A stretch of 16,467 bases of DNA from an uncultured Actinomycetes bacterium (lineage in GTDB: Bacteria; Actinomycetota; Actinomycetes; Nanopelagicales; Nanopelagicaceae). Position 1 is the first letter of the stretch. The number at the start of each line of letters is the position of its first letter. Under the pieces are notes generated by a model. That model saw only the letters and a program-made list of their open reading frames with translations, had not been told where the DNA came from and did no database searches. Below are positions 1-10,800 of the stretch, piece after piece. Location: the NCBI GenBank assembly GCA_903901905.1, contig CAIUSQ010000137.1, forward strand, positions 1-16,467. Direction: 5' to 3'. A program made the translations under genes and the position numbers.

Positions 1-212
1 ATGTCACTACAATCAAGCTTCACATGTGCCAGAATCGCGTAAACATTTGTGAAAGCACGAAGAACGTTGACTGGAATGCACAACGACATCAGCCCAAATT
101 GGGATTTTTTTTCGTTCGTGCAACACGGTATTTGTCTCTTTAATTGCATATTGCTCATGAATCCAAGAGAAGCACGAGTACATTGTCATCTTACTAATGA
201 CATCTGTCATTG

Positions 213-220
213 TATATAAG
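213..220 (+). promoter_or_regulatory. TATA-box-like element TATATAAG
   Basis: TATATAAG matches the eukaryotic TATA consensus. It lies about 320 bases upstream of the first candidate start at 536, so it would imply a long leader or a 5'-UTR intron. In AT-rich DNA such a match can arise by chance, and no transcript evidence is available. Confidence 0.25.
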
Positions 221-491
221 ATTCGGTCTTTCAGAAGAATAAAATCGGGGTTTTGAGACTGTCGATAGCAAAGCGTTATTTCAAATCTCTTCTATGTTTA
301 TGTGCTTTTTGTGCATAATGTTTCTATCGTGAATGCAGGCATTTCTCAACAATTTAATTTTTATCTTCAAGTGGGTGAAGGTGGATTAAAGCCAATAAAA
401 TACTGAATTTGCAATGAAATGAGCGAAAAAGAAATAACGTTAATTTTCGAAATGTTTGACATACACGGAAACAGTGGGAACATCATTTATC

Positions 492-505
492 TAATAATAT
501 TATTA
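492..505. repeat. Perfect 14-bp AT palindrome
   Basis: TAATAATATTATTA is its own reverse complement and sits about 30 bases upstream of the ATG at 536. It could be a binding site for a dimeric factor, an easily melted element, or simply a low-complexity AT tract. Confidence 0.4.
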
Positions 506-535
506 TAATTTTTATCAAGTGACAATTTTACGCTG

Positions 536-1258
536 ATGACCCTTTTTCAGAAAATGGGAGCGCTGTCGATAAACCCAAGTTGCAAGCACTCATTCTACGT
601 GTTCTTCACGGTTACCTTTGCCCTCTTCGTAATGAAACACCAATCTTCCGCAGTAAAGATTGAGCAAGGTGGTCTAAACGTTCTTCATGTAAACAACAAT
701 AATATTCATGACGCACTTGCCGACTACCAACGTTATGTTGCCCTTGTGCTTCCGCAGCTTGAAGTTCCGCTGGTCATTGCGACGAAGCTGACAAATGCTC
801 TCATCCAATTGGAAGTATACCACCAGCAGCTGTGCCCCATATCATCATTTCAGAACTATTCTTTCACTGAAATGCCAACAGAATTCAGTTACCTTATCCA
901 TGGTAACGTTAACGTTACATTGCCGTCAATCACGCTATTGGGCTTCCAGTCAACTTCGGCCAGTTATTTTCATGCTGCTGAAATATGCGATTTCTGCAAT
1001 TGGACCTCCCAGTTTCATGTAAGCATGGCTCAGTTCGGGCCATTCGTCATAGTCGCCATGCCGATATGCTATCCGTCATCATCCTGCGCGACAACACTCC
1101 GCATCACAATGGCCGCTTGTAACATCTGTCCACAGCTTCATGACTTGGAAGTTTTTTGGGCCTCATCGTTTTCTAATACAACAGCTTGGATCGGAAACAA
1201 TCAGTTTGTATCGAATGAGCTCATAGGATTAAGCTTCGATCCAGGAAATGACCAATAA
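536..1258 (+). CDS. Secretory N-terminal ORF, probable first coding exon of the giant receptor gene
   Basis: The 240-residue ORF begins with a signal-peptide-like N-terminus: basic residues, then the hydrophobic run FYVFFTVTFALFVM, then a polar KHQSSAVKIEQ. It carries several N-glycosylation sequons (NYS, NVT, NWT, NTT) and paired cysteines, so it should be an extracellular chain. The ATG at 536 is in a weak context. The ATG at 554 has A at -3 and G at +4 and directly follows CTTTTTCAG, so it may be the real start after a 5'-UTR intron. The downstream giant ORF has ectodomain modules and membrane segments but no signal peptide of its own. I therefore infer that this is exon 1 of the same gene, spliced near 1204 and not ending at the TAA at 1256. 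It could also be a separate small secreted protein. No family is recognised. Confidence 0.6.
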   Translation: MTLFQKMGALSINPSCKHSFYVFFTVTFALFVMKHQSSAVKIEQGGLNVLHVNNNNIHDALADYQRYVALVLPQLEVPLVIATKLTNALIQLEVYHQQLCPISSFQNYSFTEMPTEFSYLIHGNVNVTLPSITLLGFQSTSASYFHAAEICDFCNWTSQFHVSMAQFGPFVIVAMPICYPSSSCATTLRITMAACNICPQLHDLEVFWASSFSNTTAWIGNNQFVSNELIGLSFDPGNDQ

Positions 1259-1372
1259 TTGATATCAACTCTTTTACTTTGTCAACAATAACCTTTTTCC
1301 ATTCATTAACGTTATTATCATTCATTGATTGATTTATGAGGTGAGGGTTTAATTGTCACCTACTCATTACAG
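1204..1372 (+). other. Candidate intron 1 (169 nt, GT-AG)
   Basis: A donor GTTTGT at 1204 and an acceptor ACTCATTACAG ending at 1372 join exon 1 to the next coding-like segment in matching phase (two bases of a codon, then one). The interior is AT-rich with stops in all frames. The donor resembles that of the second candidate intron (GTTTGG). One doubt is that the 17 codons after 1204 also look coding, so the true donor might differ. Confidence 0.35.
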
Positions 1373-1484
1373 ATTTGCCGTAGTGACTTATGCTTCAACC
1401 CCGGTACCGCTTTTGGATTTCAAAAATGGTACATCTGCGTCTGCATCAACCATATCTAGCATGCTGGCTGGTGTTTCACCGATG
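1373..1484 (+). other. Candidate internal coding exon, vWA-like strand
   Basis: In frame 3 this segment reads FAVVTYASTPVPLLDFKNG followed by a Ser/Ala-rich helix-like stretch ending LAGVSPM, with one N-glycosylation site (NGT). The pattern of a hydrophobic strand ending in TYAS resembles the second strand of von Willebrand factor A domains. Downstream, from 1540 in frame 1, LTGSDTANAIGLLATPLF resembles the G-x-(T/D)-T-x-x-A-(L/I) part of such domains, which supports joining the two pieces. The aspartate of a DxSxS metal site is not evident. The vWA reading is tentative. Confidence 0.4.
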
Positions 1485-1539
1485 GTTTGGTCTCGTTGTA
1501 TCAATTCATTGTACAGTCGGCTCAAATATTTCGCTATAG
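1485..1539 (+). other. Candidate intron 2 (55 nt, GT-AG)
   Basis: The segment starts GTTTGG and ends TTTCGCTATAG; its last three bases are the stop codon that closes frame 1 upstream of the giant ORF. Removing it fuses frame 3 (…GVSPM) to frame 1 (LTGSDTANAIG…) at a codon boundary. Of the nearby GT dinucleotides, only 1485 has the phase that matches this acceptor. Introns of about 55 nt are common in several compact eukaryote genomes. Confidence 0.5.
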
Positions 1540-1830
1540 CTCACTGGATCAGACACCGCCAATGCAATCGGCCTTCTGGCAACACCTCTTTTTGCTCTAT
1601 ACAACCTGAGCTCGTTCAGCAATGAGACGGCAAAACTCACACCCCTTTACAATGCCAAAGCTTATGCCGTTGACTATTTAGACATTACTTTCGAGTCCCT
1701 GCCAGGATTAATCCCGCCTCCGTTAGCGAACATACATGCATTTCTTCATCAGTCGGCATCTGGCCTCAAATCGACATTTCAAATCTCGTCGACTTATACC
1801 TCTTTTCGTTGTTTAATAGACAAGACACTG

Positions 1831-4800
1831 ATGTTAAGAAGATCCGCATCATCGAAGATGGTATTTTTCTTGGAATCAGGGGTTACCGTGCTATCTGTGA
1901 TTGTTGACGCATTGTATACTCGATTGACAGGCATCCGAGGACTCAGTGTAATCTTGTTCTCCTCCGTCAACAGGTTCCAGCTGCTTTTTGACATATCCAA
2001 CGTCAGTTTTCTAAAAAACAACTTAAATGATTCATGCGCAATGATATTCAGATCGGCTCTTGATGGTTTCCAGCCGGCAAGATTGTCTGTCACCACGGTG
2101 GGCACCAATGTAAGCTTGTCATTTGACACCATCAGTGGCACGTTAACATTTACTGGTGCTGCCAACACATCTACTCACAGCAAAATTCTTCTTCTGACGG
2201 CTTCTTGTTTCGATTTTTCTCGATTCGAGTCACTGGAAATGCGAAATTTCCAATTGATGATTGTATTTTCGGACTTGCTAGTCAGTGTAGTAGTGAACCA
2301 ACAATACACAGAAGTGGCGTTTGGAACGACCGCGGCAACAAAATCAGCTACAGCCACTACCGCCACCAATCCTGTTGGCCAGATTGTCTGTTACTCCAAG
2401 TCTTGTCTGAATGGTGGCACATGTCTCAGCTTTAATGCCATACGTGATGTGCTCTGTGCGCCACTGCTGACGCAGGGCAGTGCTTATGGCGACTGTCAGC
2501 CGCTAAATTACCATGTCAGCTGTCGAATGCAGAGTCAAACTACGTCAACTGTCGCTGAGGCGTCGTTTTTCAGCAGTGAAGCGATGTCTGTTGTCAGTCT
2601 TTGTCCCCAAGTACAGCAGTTGCCAAATGCATTTTTTAACTGCTTATGCGTCAGTGGATATTCAGAGTCCACTTGTCAAACTCTCAATTTCACTACTAGC
2701 GCACACATAAGAATTACAAGCTCTACATCGACAAGCACAACATTATCTATGCATACTATGCCGACAACCGCCATAACGGATGCTCGTTCAACTACGACGT
2801 TGACATCAACATCAAATTCAACCACAACGTCATTAGTGGGGACGAAAAAGCTTTTGCTGCCTCGCAATTGCTCAGGCTTGCCAGCTTTGATGCCCTGTTA
2901 TCCTGGTGAATGCAAGGGAAGTGCTATTTGCTACAGTGGAACATGCATGTACCCTGATTTTGTTCATGATAATAGCTCATGTACTAATTCGGCCAATACA
3001 CTCGGGGTTCACGTATCTGGGAGATGTATTCAGATTCCCTTAATTCTAATCATGAAAACTACAACTTCCTTTTCCAAATCAAGAAACAGTAGCATAAGAA
3101 CTTCCACTACTATTAATTATAGTAACGTGACGAAAACAACGACGATCACCACAACAATTACCTATTCTGGAAATAAGTTCCAAGCATTACCGCAAAGCCA
3201 GTCTTTGTCCGTATTTTGTACTGCATACAAAAGACACAATAGCATGCAATATCATGATAAAGCCTTTCCAGCCGGCCCCTTTTCAGACCCAAATTGTGCC
3301 AATGCTATGACATGCACCATTATTGGGCCCATTTTGCGATATGGAACAGTGTCACGAACGACGGCTTCAGATCGAGTGTATTCAACGTTTGCAACAGGTG
3401 ATGGGATCAACAACTATCAGTCCGTAGCGTGGACGACCACATCGACCCTTGTATGCAACGCATTGACGAGATGTGATGGGTTCAGCAACCATCAGACGGT
3501 GGCATCGACGCAGACAATGACTCGTGCATGCAATGTACCGACGAAATCTGATGGGATCAGCAACCATCTGACTGTAGCAGCAGCAAATACATCGAACTGT
3601 GTATGCAATGCATTGACGACATTTGAATGGTTCAGCAACCATCTGACTGCTGCAACGATGATCACATTGACCCCTGTATGCGATGTACGGACGGCATGTG
3701 ATGAGAGCAGAAACCATCAGACTGTTGCAGCAGCGATCACATCGACACGCGTATGCAATGCCACTACGACAGTTGATATGATCAGCTACTTTCAGACTGT
3801 CGAACCGACGCGGACATTGACTCGTGTACGCAATGCATTGACGTCATGTGACGGGAGCAGCAAAAATCAGACAGTGGCATCGGCGATTGCATCGACTCAA
3901 ATAATAATACGCAATGCATTGACGAGATGTGAATGGTTCAGCAACTGTCAGACTGTCGCAGCAGCGAACACATCTGCCCGTGTATGCGATGTATTGATGA
4001 GATGTGAATGGTTCAGCAACCATCAGGCCATGGCGCCGACGTTCAAAACGATCCTTTTTTGCGGTGTACTGACGAAAGGTAATGGGATCAGCAACTATCA
4101 GGCTGTTACAGTGACGAATACATCGAGCTGTGCATGCAATGCAGTGACAAGATGTGATGGGATCAGCAACAATCAGACTTTGGCAACGGCGACTGCATCG
4201 ACCCTTGTATGCAATGCACTGATGACATTTGATGTGATCAGCATCTTTCCAACAGTGGTATTGACGTGGATATTGACTCGTATACGCAATGCATTGACGA
4301 CATGTGATTGGTTCAGCCACCATCAGACTGTTGCAGCAGCGAACACATCTGCCCGTGTATGCGATGCATTGATGATGTGTGATTGGTTCAGTAACTATCG
4401 GACTGTAGCAATGATGACCGCATCGATCCGTGCATGCGATGCACTGACGACATGTGTTGGGAACAGCGACTATCAGACTGTGGTTCTTACGACCACATTG
4501 AACTGTGTATGCAATGCACTGATGACATCTGTTGGAATCAGCAACTATCCGACGGTGGTTCTTACGACCACATTGAACTGTGTATGCAATGCACCTATGA
4601 CATCTGTTGGAATCAGCAACTATCCGACGGTGGCATCGGCAATTGCATCGATCCGTGTATGCAAGGCATTGACGACATGTGATGGGATCAGCAACTATCA
4701 GACTGTGGCATTGGCGAACACGGCAACTTGTGCATGCAATGCAATGACGAGACGTGATGGGCTCAGCAAATATCAGACTGTATCAATGTCGACCACATCA

Positions 4801-7800
4801 AACCATGCATGCGATGCATTGACGACATGTGATGGGATCAGCAAATATCAGACTGTAGCTTCGACGAAGACATTGACTCCTGTACGCAGTGTGATACCTT
4901 TTTTTGATGTGATCAGCAACCATCAGATGGTGGCACCGAACATATCGACGCGTGTATGCAATGCATTGACGACATGTGATGGGATCAGCAACTCTCAGTC
5001 GTTGTCACCAAGTATGTTATATTTTTTTCCATGCAATTCATTGACATTATGCATTCAAGTCAGCAATCGACGTTTCAAAGCTCCTCCTTGTATTGAATCC
5101 TCTTTTTTCCAGTCCATACCGTTTGAAGTCATACTAACTGCTTCGATATCATACGTTTATGTTCGCTCTTCTTTTGATGACGTTCTCTTTTATGCATTCA
5201 TGGCGCTTTTGTTCCTTTCGACTCTTTTGGCTATGGCAACAACCATGAAATTGAACCGTGTTTGCAGTACATTTATCACATGCCAAGGAATCAGCAACAC
5301 TCGGACTGTAGCACCAATGACTGCATCAACCCGTGTTCGCAGTGCATGGCCAACATGCGACGTAATTTTGTTGGCGGATTGCGATAATATTGAAAGCTAC
5401 GAAATCTTCAGTCCTGCATGGACAACTAATTTTATTTGTCGCAATAAAGTTTCTCTGTATGAAGGAAACAGCAACTATCAGAAAGAGTCACAACCAATTA
5501 AAGCAAAGCACTTTTGCCGTGCAGTGACGGCGTGTGATGGGATCAAGATCGATCAGACTGTTGTACCTACAACGACATCAAGCCGTGTATGCAGTGCATT
5601 CACATCATGTGATGGAATCAGCAACGATCAGACGGCTTCACTTACCATCAAATCAAACCGTGCATGCAGTGGCATGCCGACATGCAATGGTTCCAACAGC
5701 TTGCTCGTCTTCACGGGTCTCTGTTTTTTAAGTGTTCTTATACCTTCGCTCGACGCTGCCCCAATTGATGCTCAAACAAATACTTTGACATCTAGCGTTT
5801 TTTTTGGGGCATCTTTAGATCACGGAAAGCTTTTCGTGTATGAAATGATGACATTGTTGCTCCTTGCAGCAATTCTGGTCATGGCACTTCGTCCTAAAAA
5901 GGGGTCTTCAATCAAAGTTCCCGAAGAACTTCAAAGTTTATTGAGGGATGAGGAGCGCCCATCGTATGCCAATAAAGCACCCGCCGGTGCGTCTAGCTTT
6001 TCAAGTCAATTTGGGCAGAGAAATCCCCCTGAAAAGTGCGCAACCGCGGGGCTATACTACAGGAGCAAAATTTTCGGTAGATTTATTTTAGATGGCTGTC
6101 GTAGAGGTTCATTTGGGGCAGTGTATGATTTCACACCAGATTATGAATTGCTGTCAAGCTTACACGCAAATCGAAGTACATTTAATGGATACATCTCCGA
6201 AAAGCAGATCACTCCTAAATTGAAACTGGTTATAAAAATCCCTAGAAGAACAACAGACCCAGAATGCAGGTACCTTCATAACGAAATAATGGCCATTTCA
6301 GCAGCGGGTCTACTTAATTGGAAAACAGAATGCTCCGCAATGCCGTTGCGAGTGTACCTCATGTCTGAACAACTGTTGACGGTTAGTCCTTCTTCTCAAT
6401 CTATCAATGGAACAAAAGGAGCGATCATTATGGAGGCTTTAGAGACAGATTTCGCATGCTTTTCGTCTGTTTTGAAATCAAGAGGGTTAATTCTTTTGAC
6501 TGAAATCCAATTCTTGGAAATGCTTATTCCCAATCTAGTTCAATTGCATACTCTGCATCGACTTGGCATGGTTCACGGCGACCTAAAACCTGAGAATATT
6601 TTGATCACCGAGCAGCCGCTGAGGATTGTTCTCGCTGATTACGGTATGTCAAAGCCTACAAATGTAAACTTGGAACCTATTCGAGGAACACTGGGAGGAA
6701 CTTATCTTTATACAGGCCTCGATAGACACCAAGGTTTCTTGACGTTCCGTGATGACTTATTGGGTCTGTTACTGATTTATCTTGATCTCATTGCGGGGGG
6801 GCATCCTCAAGAATCATCCCTTTCAGGGAGTGCAGAGTTGAGCCAACAGCAATGGATAGATTTTAAAAAGGGAAGAGGACTTTTGTGTCGGGATAACAAG
6901 TTTGGTTACCGTTGGCCGGGGGATATGGGAGACATGTTTGCACACTGGACCAGGTTTCTGCAAACCTACGGCTTGCAAAATAGGCCGGATGACAAACACC
7001 TGATGCACCTTGCAAATTTACTGAAGCCTCTCGCTTACGAAATATTTCAATTAAACCGAGATCAAACGTTGCATCCAAAAGTAATTTCTGATTATATTGA
7101 ATACGCGAAACAACACAGTGCTTCAGGAACCCTCACACAAATCTTGCTGGATGCATCTGCGTTGCTTTCCACATATAATACCAGTGCAAAAGATGTACGC
7201 AAGCCAGCTGTACTGTTTAAGTGTCCTGTCAGGACAATCGACTGCTGCGTAGAGTATTTCAAACATGACCAATCTTCTAAAACTCATGCGTCGATTGGAA
7301 GTGTTCTTTTACCAGCAATTTCAACTGAAGACTTCTCGGTGGACTCAGCTCAGCTAAGCAAATCTTTTGATGCATTTAAACAGCACACCTCTGCAGCCAA
7401 CTTGACGGTTATAACTGATGAATTTAATTCACTCGGAAACTTTATTAGGGGATCGTCTTCACCGATCTTTGGTTTTGCAAAATCCTTGGCGAAAACCTTC
7501 ATGCAAAACGACATTATTTCTACTCAGTGCTACCACTTTTTCAATTTAGCGTCAAAAGCTATTAAGCAGCATGAAGAATTAAATGAGGTCGACCAACAGA
7601 AAGGAAAGGAAATCATAAACCTCTGCCAGACAAGTGTCGACTGGCAGCATTTAGAGAAGAGTCTCACGCAATTCGGGTTCAGGATGTCGGACGAAATATT
7701 GATTGTTATACCTCCTCTAGAATGCATTCTGATTGCAATAATGCAAGTCGATAATATTCCAGTCCGCTTGAATTCAACCTTCACCGACTCATTAGTTATG

Positions 7801-10800
7801 CAAGATACTAAACATCAGATGAAGATTTCCACCTTAATGCAAGCCTTTCTTCTGCACACCATAAAGTCAATCGGAGCTTTCATGACCACGTTACTTTCTG
7901 ATTCATTGCGAAACTTCGCTACATCAAGCATATATAGAAGCGGGTTGCTTGATGACGCTTTACTTGTGCAAAAGTATGGGTTTGTTCCAACCGCATTAAC
8001 AACGGCATCTTCTTTGATTCTCATTGATGACACGACATTCAATTACAGTGGTAATCTGGCTCACAATGAAATGCAGACTCATTGCCCAATATTTCATAAT
8101 TTAGCGGATAAGTCAACCACCTTAGGGTTGTTCAGTATTCTTTTACTCCAGGAGCCTGTGGATATATTTGTCGTCGAGTCTGTGGCAAGAGGATTTATGA
8201 ATTTGCTTGGACAAGGTGCACCAATTGTTTTGATAGGGCCTTTGTTGTGGTCGAGAATTGCACAAAATTATGAGCAAGGTTCATATCACGACCTTGAAAT
8301 GGTATTTAACAACAAAATGGTTTCAGTTCTCTGCATAATGCATGTTCCAGAACGTCACAAGCAAACAGAGCCCGAACCGGATCACTTTGCATTATTTGTG
8401 TTACGTCGTAGCAAAGATGGTACAAAGAGTACGTTTTTTTTTGGAGAGTCTTTGAACAATCCAAAAACTTACAAGCTATCTGGTTCATTTATGCATGCGA
8501 TCGAGCATTCGCAAATGCAACGCCCTGACAAAAACGCAATTCTTCAGGGAATCGAACGGGCAGATGGGTCCATACGGCCATCTAGCCGAATTGTTTTCCC
8601 TCATCAGCATCTTGGAAACTATTGTGGGGTGTCATCTATTCTGGGTGCATTTTCTGTGGCGAGATATATCATACTGGATCGAGATTTTGATGATTTCATG
8701 TTGCAAAGCATAGACCCAATTAATGAAACGACCATGCGACGTCTTCTTTTTGATTTCCATGCCTCAAAAGGGTTATTAGACAATCGAAATGTTTTAAATG
8801 CTGTACACTACGACAATAATTCTCTCGTCGACGATCAGACCGAAATACAGCAACTAAGTGAATTAAAAAGTCATTTGGAATCATTGAGAGACGAGCATTT
8901 TAATAAACTGGGCCCGTGGCTTCAAAACACATTGATGCAAAACTTCAATTCCCTGCTGCCGAGATATAGGCTTCGCTACGAAAGCACAACATATAACTTG
9001 GGTTGCAAAATGGCTGTATCGGGTTTTCTGGAAAGAAGATTCGCAGCCGATCAATTGGTTGCCGTTATGTGTAAGACTTACTTTGCGCAGTTTAAGATTG
9101 ATCACATCGTTACTTTACCGTACGAGACAGTTGTCAGACTAAGCGATGGTTTGTACCTAAAGGAGACTGTCAAAATTCCCGAGCTTGACTTGTCTGTGAT
9201 GCCGAGAGCTATTTTAGCTTGCGTATACGCTGATTCTCATTTCGTCACACTTATGATATTTCCTCGTCTCAAGAGGATACTTGTGCACGACTCCTTATCT
9301 GGGTATGCCGATGTCAAAAACAGCAACATGAACAAAGCAATATTAGCTACAATTCTCGGCTTGAGGACTTGTTGTCCCTCAATTATGGCCTTTCTAGGAC
9401 CCAGTGACGATGTGAATGTGGAGGTTGTTCATTGGTTTCGTCAAATGCAAGGATCAAATATATGCTGCTTTGTGTCAATGGCAGTTGTCGACTGCATTTG
9501 TCGAATGATTTCGAATTTTACAGGGATGATTGATTCTGAACTAACCTCAGCTTTGAATGCTTCGCTGGACTCATTGACAGCAAATGAAACCACACTGTCG
9601 GCAAATCACGGAATACAATTACGGCTTTACTGGCTCCTAAGGTACCTTGTGCGCTCACCTTATACTTCAGATATTGACTTGGTGTCAATTTTGCAACAGG
9701 ATTTTTCCACAAGAACTCCCTTAACAATTGTTAAGCAACATTGTTTCAGTGCACAGGAGCAGAAGTCATTTATTACTAACATGCAAAAACGGAGCAGTAC
9801 CAAGGATGAATCAGACCACAGTCCTATAACGTTACTGTACTCGTCGTCTGACAAAAGCAAGGATGATGATTTATCACCATTATGCTCATCATTATTAATA
9901 TCATCAACACACAGTAACCTAAAACCATCAAATCAATCAGGTTTCGGTTCGGTTTTGGATGACAAATCTAAGTTACTGCTTAATAGTCTCTACGACGACT
10001 CCGAGATGCTGTCCATCTATCAGTTTCTTTTTCCACAGGAATCCATTGCGAAAGGATGCATGTATCCAACATTTGTTGAACATGACAAGCCCTCGGGGTT
10101 GTCTCCAAGTGCTAGTATGGTAAGTGGTAGCACCGAAATGTGCATGGCCGACATTGTAGACATTGATTTGGAGCATAGCAAAGGTGTTGAAATTCAGCAG
10201 CAACAGGCCTCTGCTGAACATCAAAAATCATCGAAGAAAGAGAATATTGTACATTCTGTGTTACCAGATACAATCAAACAAGAAGATTTACCTCGCATGA
10301 CACCTGTGAAAGTACCTCAATCGAGCAGACATAATACCCCTCGAGAATTGTCAAGATCGTCTCTCTTTCAATCAGGAACAATCGCATCGCAGGGTGACAT
10401 TTCTTTCGCTAATCGAAACGTTAATTTGAGTCCCAATGCTAGAAGTCGCGGCGAAACACTTGTAAAATTACTACAGCAAGAGGAGGCTTACAGAAAGCGC
10501 CAAGAAATATTTCAATGTCCGGAAATGACGGCTTCAATTCGACCAAGTTCGACTATCAACCCTACACAGCTGTCGCCTAAACTTGATTCAGATATATTTC
10601 GAGCTGCTTCCCGCATTGATGTGAAGGAATCTGGTGACAAAGGATATACAGCTTCATCTGAAAATAAGGCCTTCAGCACTCCGTTTAGACCCGCAGCTAA
10701 AAAGGTTGTGCAGTTCTCTCCTCATGTGGACCGAGATGCTTCATCTGTCTCGAATGATGTACCTCGTCAAAACACTTGTGATCAGCAAGCCACGCTGCCA

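Larger units (their letters stand above)
1..535. other. AT-rich 5' flanking region, no gene seen
   Basis: This stretch holds no ORF with coding character; the only reading frame of any length, on the minus strand at 13-210, has no recognisable content. It contains AATAAA hexamers near 238 and 393, which could be incidental or mark the 3' end of an upstream gene outside the window. A TATA-like box lies at 213-220 and an AT palindrome at 492-505, so I read it as the promoter and 5' leader of the large gene. The CTTTTTCAG ending at 550 resembles a 3' splice site, so part of this region could be a 5'-UTR intron. Confidence 0.5.

Noticed and set aside
1250..1340. Alternative genetic code in which TAA is read as Gln, so the ORF at 536 reads through 1256
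   Set aside because: The frame beyond the TAA soon meets TGA and loses coding character, and the giant ORF has no in-frame TAA, TAG or TGA that would support reassignment.
3844..4323. 159-residue minus-strand ORF with repeated CxxC-like motifs
   Set aside because: It is the reverse complement of the 75-bp repeats; its periodicity follows from the repeat length, and the plus-strand frame runs through it without a break.
3400..5052. CRISPR-like array
   Set aside because: The 75-bp units are contiguous with no spacers, keep a coding frame and vary throughout, so it is a coding minisatellite.
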